Both the position numbers and the translations under genes were made by a program. A stretch of 11,430 nucleotides of DNA, taken from NCBI GenBank assembly GCA_002168195.1, contig NHBP01000068.1, positions 2,699-14,128 of the forward strand. Direction: 5' to 3'. The notes under the pieces are model-generated. The model saw nothing but the letters and a program-made list of their open reading frames with translations, had not been told where the DNA came from and did no database searches. Positions 6,779 to 11,430 of the stretch are shown piece by piece. The first letter of the stretch is position 1. Each line of letters begins with the position of its first letter. The DNA comes from Planctomycetaceae bacterium TMED10. Lineage in GTDB: Bacteria; Planctomycetota; Planctomycetia; Pirellulales; UBA7805.

Positions 6779-8782
6779 ATGACATATCTCGTTACCAGAG
6801 AAGGCAATAAGTGGACTGACGTCTATCGACTCGTCCCGGGTGAAACGATGACGATTGGTCGGATACCGACTAATCGGATCGTCATCAAAGACGAACGCTG
6901 TAGCCGCAGGCACGCTGAAGTTTTCAACACGGAAGCGGGGTGGGTTTACCGTGATCTCGACAGTAGGAATGGCAGCTTTCTTGGCAGTCAACGCCTTGAT
7001 GCGGATAGTACGCTTGAGGTCGGCGATGCCGTGCGTATCGGGCAGGTGTATCTGCAACTCGTTGATGATGTCTCCCAAGTCTTCTCGGACGGTAGCAGCA
7101 TTATTCATAAAGATGCGCTGACAGGAAAAAACATAGAATCTGGATCAGATCCCAACGTTCATGTATTAACAGAAACAGAAGAAAAACAGATCACGCATCG
7201 CACCAAAGAGACGCAATTTCTCACCGAGAAAAATTTGCCGGATGATTCGGTTGCGATTAATCAGGTTGGACAAGCCGCTACGGCGTTACTACGCCTCGCT
7301 TGCGACCTCGCCCAAGCGGACAATCTCTCTCAACTGTGCGAAATGACACTTTCGGGCCTGTGCGACGAGACGAATGTTGAGGCGGGAGGGGTTCTTCTGC
7401 TGCCACCCGATATCCAAGAGCAACATCCTACGGCCGCTCACCTAGAGATATTTACGACGAAGACAAACACCGATGAGGTCTATCACCGATGTACTGATTT
7501 TCTTGCCACGACGGTGCTACAAACCGGCGAGGCAATTTTGGCACAGAATGCCATCGAAGATAGTCAACTTGGCGGACGGGACAGCCATGGTGAGATTCAC
7601 GCGACGAGCGTCATTGTAGCGCCCATTTGTGGAAACCATGGTATCTTGGGTGCGATTCATCTCTACAGTACGCGGCTAGACATGACTCCCGATCCACTTG
7701 ATTTGGAATTTACGCTTGCGGTTGCCAAACCGGTGGGCGTTGCATTAGATAATCTACGCCAACGGGATGCCTTGGCAGACGACCTTAATCTTGTTCAAGC
7801 CCAAACCGTTGAACTGATTAAATTACTTGGTGCTGAAAGCGAAATCGTTGGAATCAGTAATGGCATCGAAAAAGTCAACCAGGAGATTGTTCGGGCGGCA
7901 CCAAGTCGTTCGACCGTCTTGATTCGTGGCGAGAGCGGGGTCGGAAAAGAACTTGTTGCCCGTGCTGTGCATTACGCGAGCCCAAGAAGTGACGGTCCTT
8001 TTGTATGCCTTAACTGTGCGGCACTCACCGAAACATTACTGGAAAGCGAATTATTCGGTCATGAAAAAGGTGCCTTCACCGGTGCGACCGCCCGGAAAAG
8101 AGGGAAATTTGAAGCGTCTGATGGCGGCACACTGATGCTGGATGAAATTGGCGAAATGAGCCCAACCATCCAAGCAAAATTCTTGCGTGTCCTTGAGGGG
8201 CATGCCTTTGAAAGGGTTGGTGGCAGCGAGCCGATACGCGCCGATGTCCGTGTCATTGCGGCAACAAATCGGGATCTCGAAAAAGACGTGGAAGAAAAAC
8301 TTTTTCGGCGCGACCTCTATTTCAGACTGCATGTGATTGAAATTATGGTTCCCCCGTTGCGCAAGCGACCGGATGACATTCCACTTCTCGCAGAGCATTT
8401 TCTTCAGAAATATAATCAAGAAACTGGGCGTAAGATTCGCGGATTTACACACGAAGCACTCGATGCGTTAGTGCATTATCGTTGGCCGGGAAACGTGCGT
8501 GAATTAAAAAATGTCATTGAGCGAGCGGTGGTGCTCACGCAAGGCAACTACCTGGAGGTTGACGACCTCACGCTATCTAACCTGGGTACCGTCGGAGATT
8601 CAGTCACCGGACTGGTGGTGAACGAGCAATACGAGGCCCGTTCACTGGCCGACATGGAACGCATGCACATTCAGGCAACGTTAAACGCAACGGATTGGAA
8701 CAAAAGTCGCACGGCCAGCATCCTGGGCATCGAACGCTCGACGCTTGATCGAAAGATCAAGCGTTACGAATTGAAGGGATAG
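6779..8782 (+). CDS. Sigma-54-dependent transcriptional activator with FHA, GAF, AAA+ and Fis-type HTH domains
   Basis: This 667-residue cytosolic bacterial enhancer-binding protein is built in order as follows. An N-terminal FHA domain (about 23-95) shows IGRIPTN, CSRRHAEVF and DLDSRNGSFLG, the phosphothreonine-binding residues. A charged linker (about 100-160) precedes a GAF-like sensor (about 165-335). The sigma-54 AAA+ domain (about 350-590) follows, with Walker A GESGVGKE (384-391), the sigma-54 contact loop GAFTGA (431-436), Walker B LMLDEIGE with Asp455-Glu456, and FRRDLYFRL. A Fis-type helix-turn-helix ends the protein (about 625-667; SRTASILGIERSTLDRKIKR). It should bind upstream sites and remodel sigma-54 RNA polymerase by ATP hydrolysis. 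The FHA domain in place of a receiver suggests control by a Ser/Thr kinase rather than a histidine kinase. The start at 6779 leaves a normal FHA N-terminus, with no clear Shine-Dalgarno site. Target genes cannot be read from the sequence; the repeat array upstream is a candidate self-control site. Confidence 0.95.
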   Translation: MTYLVTREGNKWTDVYRLVPGETMTIGRIPTNRIVIKDERCSRRHAEVFNTEAGWVYRDLDSRNGSFLGSQRLDADSTLEVGDAVRIGQVYLQLVDDVSQVFSDGSSIIHKDALTGKNIESGSDPNVHVLTETEEKQITHRTKETQFLTEKNLPDDSVAINQVGQAATALLRLACDLAQADNLSQLCEMTLSGLCDETNVEAGGVLLLPPDIQEQHPTAAHLEIFTTKTNTDEVYHRCTDFLATTVLQTGEAILAQNAIEDSQLGGRDSHGEIHATSVIVAPICGNHGILGAIHLYSTRLDMTPDPLDLEFTLAVAKPVGVALDNLRQRDALADDLNLVQAQTVELIKLLGAESEIVGISNGIEKVNQEIVRAAPSRSTVLIRGESGVGKELVARAVHYASPRSDGPFVCLNCAALTETLLESELFGHEKGAFTGATARKRGKFEASDGGTLMLDEIGEMSPTIQAKFLRVLEGHAFERVGGSEPIRADVRVIAATNRDLEKDVEEKLFRRDLYFRLHVIEIMVPPLRKRPDDIPLLAEHFLQKYNQETGRKIRGFTHEALDALVHYRWPGNVRELKNVIERAVVLTQGNYLEVDDLTLSNLGTVGDSVTGLVVNEQYEARSLADMERMHIQATLNATDWNKSRTASILGIERSTLDRKIKRYELKG

Positions 8783-8862
8783 CAGTACAAAAGGCGTTCA
8801 AAACGCAGCGCAAATGTGATGCTTTGGGCAATTTAAGATGTGCGCGTTTTACATAACAGGTT

Positions 8863-9537
8863 TCAACGATATCGGTAATATCGTGCAAGTCGCGTAGGTG
8901 AAACACCCAGCTTCTCTGCAAACAGAAGTGCCCAATTGCGCAACGTCTGTCGGGCAATTCCCATTTGCTGCCATCTTCGTGGATCTACCGAGAGTGGGCC
9001 CGGAAGAAGCACGGGACGCGCAAGAAGACGAAACTGACGCATGATCCGGACATCTTCCAGCAACGGAATTTCAGGGAACCCTCCCATGCGATCAAATAAT
9101 TCCCGGCGGAAAAATAATCCCTGATCCCCGTAAGGCAATTGCCAAAGACGAGCCCTCGCCGCATTCCCTCGCTCGATCAAACGATACTGCCACCCCTCGG
9201 CATCGATTCGCTGTTGAAAGCTACCGCCCATACAGTGCTTCTTCGATAGCGCCTTTCGTATCTGGGCAACACCAACGGATGGCAACCATGTGTCCGCATG
9301 CAAAAACAGCAGGCAATCTCCCTGGCAATATTTTGCCGCATGATTTTGCTGCACTCCGCGACCTTGCCTCGAAAAGACAAGTTGGCATCGCAGGCCTTGC
9401 GCGATAGTGATCGTGGCATCTGTGCTGCCCCCATCGCAGACAATGACTTCGTCTGCGCCCGCGGCCCATGCCTTATCAACCGCGTCAACAACACGCGAGG
9501 CTTCGTTGCGAACCGGAATAATCACGGACACTTTCAA
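8863..9537 (-). CDS. Family 2 glycosyltransferase, TIGR04283 type
   Basis: This 224-residue GT-A fold protein contains KVSVIIPVRNEASR (2-15), VIVCDGGSTDAT (31-42), GRGVQQNHAAKYCQGD (59-74), LLFLHADTWLP with the DXD-like HAD at 80-82, PYGDQGLFFRRELF (135-148), and GGFPEIPLLEDVRIMRQ (152-168). This set is characteristic of the TIGR04283 glycosyltransferases, a group often found near radical-SAM or selenium-domain proteins; no such protein is in this window. Donor and acceptor are unknown, and there is no membrane segment. The start is TTG at 9537, giving the expected KVSVIIPVRNE N-terminus. A GGAGG lies about 20 nt upstream, rather far, and no in-frame ATG is near. The gene is 77 bp downstream of the thioredoxin-fold gene on the same strand and converges on the sigma-54 activator gene with 80 bp between. 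The family is near certain; the function is not. Confidence 0.92.
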   Translation of the reverse strand: MKVSVIIPVRNEASRVVDAVDKAWAAGADEVIVCDGGSTDATITIAQGLRCQLVFSRQGRGVQQNHAAKYCQGDCLLFLHADTWLPSVGVAQIRKALSKKHCMGGSFQQRIDAEGWQYRLIERGNAARARLWQLPYGDQGLFFRRELFDRMGGFPEIPLLEDVRIMRQFRLLARPVLLPGPLSVDPRRWQQMGIARQTLRNWALLFAEKLGVSPTRLARYYRYR

Positions 9538-9614
9538 GATGCATCGTCCGGAAGGACCTCCAAAGATTCGCTCATTCGAGAATGCTCAAAGCGGAGCGCA
9601 AGCATTTAAGAAGG

Positions 9615-10037
9615 CTAGCGATTACGCTTTTCAACGGATTTTGTTGCAACGGCAGGGGTCGTATGCTTAGCAAGAAATGCCTTGACAGACTTTTGGTTGT
9701 GCATGCCGATCAATTCACGTTTCTGCCACTTGTCTTCCGACTTCGTGAATAATATCAAGCACGGAATCGTGTTTATCTCTGAGATTCGACTGGCTAACTC
9801 TTCGTCATCGACGAGATTGAGTTCCGTACAGTGTATGTCCTTCAGCGCGCCATCCTGTTGCAACTGGGGCATGACTTTTTTCTTCATGACCTGACAGGCA
9901 CCGCACCAATCAGCGCCAACTAAAACCAACAGCGGCTGGCCTGATTCGAGCGACTGATGGTATGCCTGATCATAACCCTGTGCATTCCAGGAAACGATGC
10001 ACATCTGCACAGCAATAAGTAGAGCGTGAGGATTCAC
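9615..10037 (-). CDS. Exported thioredoxin-fold protein with a CGAC active site
   Basis: This 140-residue single-domain thioredoxin-fold protein starts with a hydrophobic stretch (about 5-17) and has a possible cleavage site after Ala19, so it is probably exported and acts in the periplasm. The redox motif is GADWCGACQVMKKKV with Cys45 and Cys48, and the cis-proline is Pro92 in NTIPCLILF. The layout (short linker, LLVLVGADWCGAC, C-terminal helix) resembles the Thioredoxin_7 and DsbD C-terminal-like group, which reduces or oxidises disulfides outside the cytosol. The C-terminus is a Lys/Arg-rich tail. The start is GTG at 10037, backed by a strong Shine-Dalgarno AGGAGGA 9 nt upstream; an internal Met12 would remove most of the signal sequence. 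The partner proteins are unknown. It shares its strand with the glycosyltransferase downstream, but the 77-bp gap leaves a joint transcript uncertain. Confidence 0.9.
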   Translation of the reverse strand: MNPHALLIAVQMCIVSWNAQGYDQAYHQSLESGQPLLVLVGADWCGACQVMKKKVMPQLQQDGALKDIHCTELNLVDDEELASRISEINTIPCLILFTKSEDKWQKRELIGMHNQKSVKAFLAKHTTPAVATKSVEKRNR

Positions 10038-10399
10038 TGCGATTCGTCCTCCTGACGATCGGGCACCGACCGAATTCCATGGTCAGCACTTTATATCGGG
10101 GCAAATGTGTGGCGGGAGTTGGTGGGGGGCATCCGTGAGAAAAGGCAGAGCAGGAACGAGGAACATTCCAAGTCACCCCTTCGGTATCAAGATTATTGGC
10201 ATTTTCCCCACAGAGTCTTTTCAAAATCAGGTGAAATGTTTGTAAAACATCATGTTCGCAACCAGAAAAACGGATTGGGTAAGTTTCGTGAATCTATTAA
10301 ACCGCTTCTATAAAAAGTCTGGATCATTCGGCTTGGGTAGTTTTTTCCGGCTAGCTACGACTTCATTGATGACAAAATCATCCTAAAGTCTTCTGGAGT
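10038..10399. other. 362-bp gene-free interval between the hisN-like and thioredoxin-fold genes
   Basis: Open frames here (for example 10107-10313 plus) have no recognisable protein character. What the interval holds is the ribosome site of the thioredoxin-fold gene, a G-rich run on the plus strand at 10111-10129 (runs of 2, 3, 2 and 6 G), and a perfect AT-rich dyad atgttt-gta-aaacat at 10236-10250. The promoter of the thioredoxin-fold gene should lie here, but no good -35/-10 pair could be picked out. No T-tract terminator for hisN is seen. Confidence 0.6.
10047..10053 (-). promoter_or_regulatory. Strong Shine-Dalgarno site for the thioredoxin-fold gene
   Basis: On the minus strand the sequence is aggagga, ending 9 nt before the GTG at 10037. 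It is the best ribosome site in the window and supports the rare GTG start over internal Met codons. Confidence 0.85.
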
Positions 10400-11197
10400 T
10401 TATGCAGAAATCAGTTTGAGGACTTCCGGAAAAATATGCCCATTGGTTGCGACTGCCTCACCTCCAAAAACAGTTTTTTCGCCTGAAAAATCGGTCAGCG
10501 TGCCGCCCGCCTCCTCCAAAATCGGCAATAAAGCTGCGGTATCCCAGGGATTTAATTCGGGGTCAACCATCAATTCGGCTCGACCGGTCGCAACGAGTAG
10601 ATAGCCATAACAGTCCCCCCACGTTCGGGTCAGACGAGCTCGATGCTGCAAACTTTGAAAAAGATGGAACCGGCCAGTGGACTCAAAGGTCTCAATGGCC
10701 GTCGTGCAGAATAAACCGTATGACAGTCGATCTACCGCCGAAACGTGCGACGCTACGGGCGACTTGCCGACTTTGCTGTGCCACGCTCCTTGCCCGCGAG
10801 CGGCATAGATGGACTCTCCAAGGGCGGGAAACTCCATCACGCCTATTTGTGGCTCATCTTCGCACAACACTGCCACCATGGTTCCAAACAGAGGCACCCC
10901 CGAAACAAAGGATTTTGTCCCATCAATCGGATCAAGAAGCCAGCGAAAGGCCGACTTGCCGGGCTGGCTCCCAAATTCCTCTCCCTCGATTCCATCGTCA
11001 GGAAATGATGCCTCAATCCGCTTACGTAAAAGCCGCTCCGCCTCGCGATCAGCGATGGTAACAGGACTCAGATCCTCTTTTTGTTCAACCTTAAGATCTC
11101 TGCTGCAGAAATAGGCGAGTGTGCCATCTGCCGCCTCCTGGGCGATCTGACGCGCCAATTCGAGCCGTACTTCGATTTCTCTTTCCCGGGCCAACAT
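10400..11197 (-). CDS. hisN: Inositol-monophosphatase-family phosphatase, probably histidinol-phosphatase HisN
   Basis: This 265-residue cytosolic protein of the lithium-sensitive, magnesium-dependent phosphatase family has the metal-site motifs GEEFG (Glu73, Glu74), WLLDPIDGTKSFVSG (Asp89, Asp92, Gly93, Thr94) and NPWDTAALLPILEEAGG (Asp219). The segments SFVSGVPLFGTMVAVL, EFPALGESIYAARGQGAW and TWGDCYGYLLVATGRAEL fit the HisN type (TIGR02067) better than plain inositol monophosphatases. HisN removes phosphate from L-histidinol phosphate, the penultimate stage of histidine synthesis. I chose the ATG at 11197 because it gives the usual length and has AAGG 10 nt upstream. A TTG at 11266 would add 23 basic residues of no known family character. 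No other his genes are in view, so an inositol- or other sugar-phosphatase role cannot be excluded. Confidence 0.85.
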   Translation of the reverse strand: MLAREREIEVRLELARQIAQEAADGTLAYFCSRDLKVEQKEDLSPVTIADREAERLLRKRIEASFPDDGIEGEEFGSQPGKSAFRWLLDPIDGTKSFVSGVPLFGTMVAVLCEDEPQIGVMEFPALGESIYAARGQGAWHSKVGKSPVASHVSAVDRLSYGLFCTTAIETFESTGRFHLFQSLQHRARLTRTWGDCYGYLLVATGRAELMVDPELNPWDTAALLPILEEAGGTLTDFSGEKTVFGGEAVATNGHIFPEVLKLISA

Positions 11198-11430
11198 CAA
11201 ATCCAGACCTTCAGCAAAACGTCTTTTTCGGACCGGCAATGAAGAGGGCCGTACTCCGAAAGTCAAAAACAGGGAACGATTTAGAGTCTAGAGCGCTTAC
11301 CGAACGGCAACAAGTCATCTCCGCAGCGCCAATCTGCCGCCCCTAAACAGTATGTTTGGAAAAATCGTTACCAAACGCTTATCTGGTTCGACTACACAGA
11401 AAAATATCCTAACCTTCCGGTGATGGAACG
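11198..11430. other. Right-edge non-coding stretch upstream of the hisN-like gene
   Basis: It should contain the hisN promoter on the minus strand. A very weak candidate pair exists (TTGTTG and TAGACT with a 17-bp spacer, minus strand, within about 11286-11314), but it matches consensus poorly. A 23-codon plus-strand frame (11352-11423) and a minus-strand frame open from the edge to a stop at 11315-11317 are too short to judge. Confidence 0.4.

Noticed and set aside
8794..8806. Hairpin gcgtt-caa-aacgc between the converging sigma-54 activator and glycosyltransferase genes, possible shared terminator
   Set aside because: The stem is five pairs and no T-tract follows on either strand, so a Rho-independent terminator is not supported.
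11198..11266. 23-residue extension of the HisN-like protein from a TTG
   Set aside because: The ATG at 11197 gives the normal family length and has a plausible ribosome site; the extension has no family character.
11383..11398. ggttcgact resembling a tRNA T-loop
   Set aside because: The flanks do not form the five-pair T stem and no anticodon or acceptor arms can be drawn around it.
11352..11423. Short plus-strand frame beginning ATG at the right edge
   Set aside because: It closes after 23 codons and has no recognisable feature or ribosome site.
11315..11428. Minus-strand frame open from the right edge (37 residues), possible end of a neighbouring gene
   Set aside because: It is too short and shows no recognisable motif; it cannot be supported without sequence beyond the window.

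Overview
The window reads as a chromosomal stretch from a planctomycete, probably of the Pirellulaceae type. This is inferred from gene content: a SUF operon with a short DUF59 partner, methanofuran-type cofactor genes (in bacteria known mainly from methylotrophic proteobacteria, planctomycetes and a few other lineages), and a sigma-54 activator with an FHA domain. Several genes also use TTG or GTG starts with weak ribosome binding sites. There is no sign of phage, transposon, integron, CRISPR or tRNA. Coding density is high and base composition looks even by eye.

Layout. (1) Positions 1-2396, plus strand: the 3' part of sufB, then sufD, then a DUF59/MIP18 (SufT-like) gene, i.e. the distal part of an Fe-S cluster assembly operon. 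(2) 2403-3731, minus strand: a class I dihydroorotase (pyrimidine synthesis) that converges on the suf operon with only 6 bp between stop codons. (3) 3863-6515, plus strand: three overlapping genes, an ATP-grasp ligase (MfnD-like), an actin/hydantoinase-fold protein of the H4MPT-linked C1 family (MfnF-like) and an amino-acid-kinase-fold kinase (MfnE-like). Together they match steps of methanofuran/methylofuran assembly, the formyl carrier used with tetrahydromethanopterin in C1 oxidation. (4) 6779-8782, plus strand: an FHA-GAF-AAA+-Fis sigma-54 activator, preceded by a 263-bp gap holding three perfect tandem copies of an 11-bp unit. (5) 8863-11197, minus strand: in transcription order a HisN-type phosphatase, an exported thioredoxin-fold protein, and a family 2 glycosyltransferase of the TIGR04283 type.

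The strongest functional story is the methylofuran module. The ligase, condensing enzyme and kinase are joined by two ATGA stop/start overlaps, so they are probably made together. None of the C1 enzymes that would use the cofactor (fae, mch, fhcABCD, mtd) is in view, nor are mfnB or mfnC. The most notable non-coding signals are the 3 x 11-bp tandem repeat (6556-6588), a 15-bp tandem duplication across the sufD stop codon (1959-1988), and a small hairpin in the pyrC leader (3750-3765). I did not find a clear undescribed system; the items most worth checking are the cofactor cluster and the repeat-bearing leader of the sigma-54 activator.
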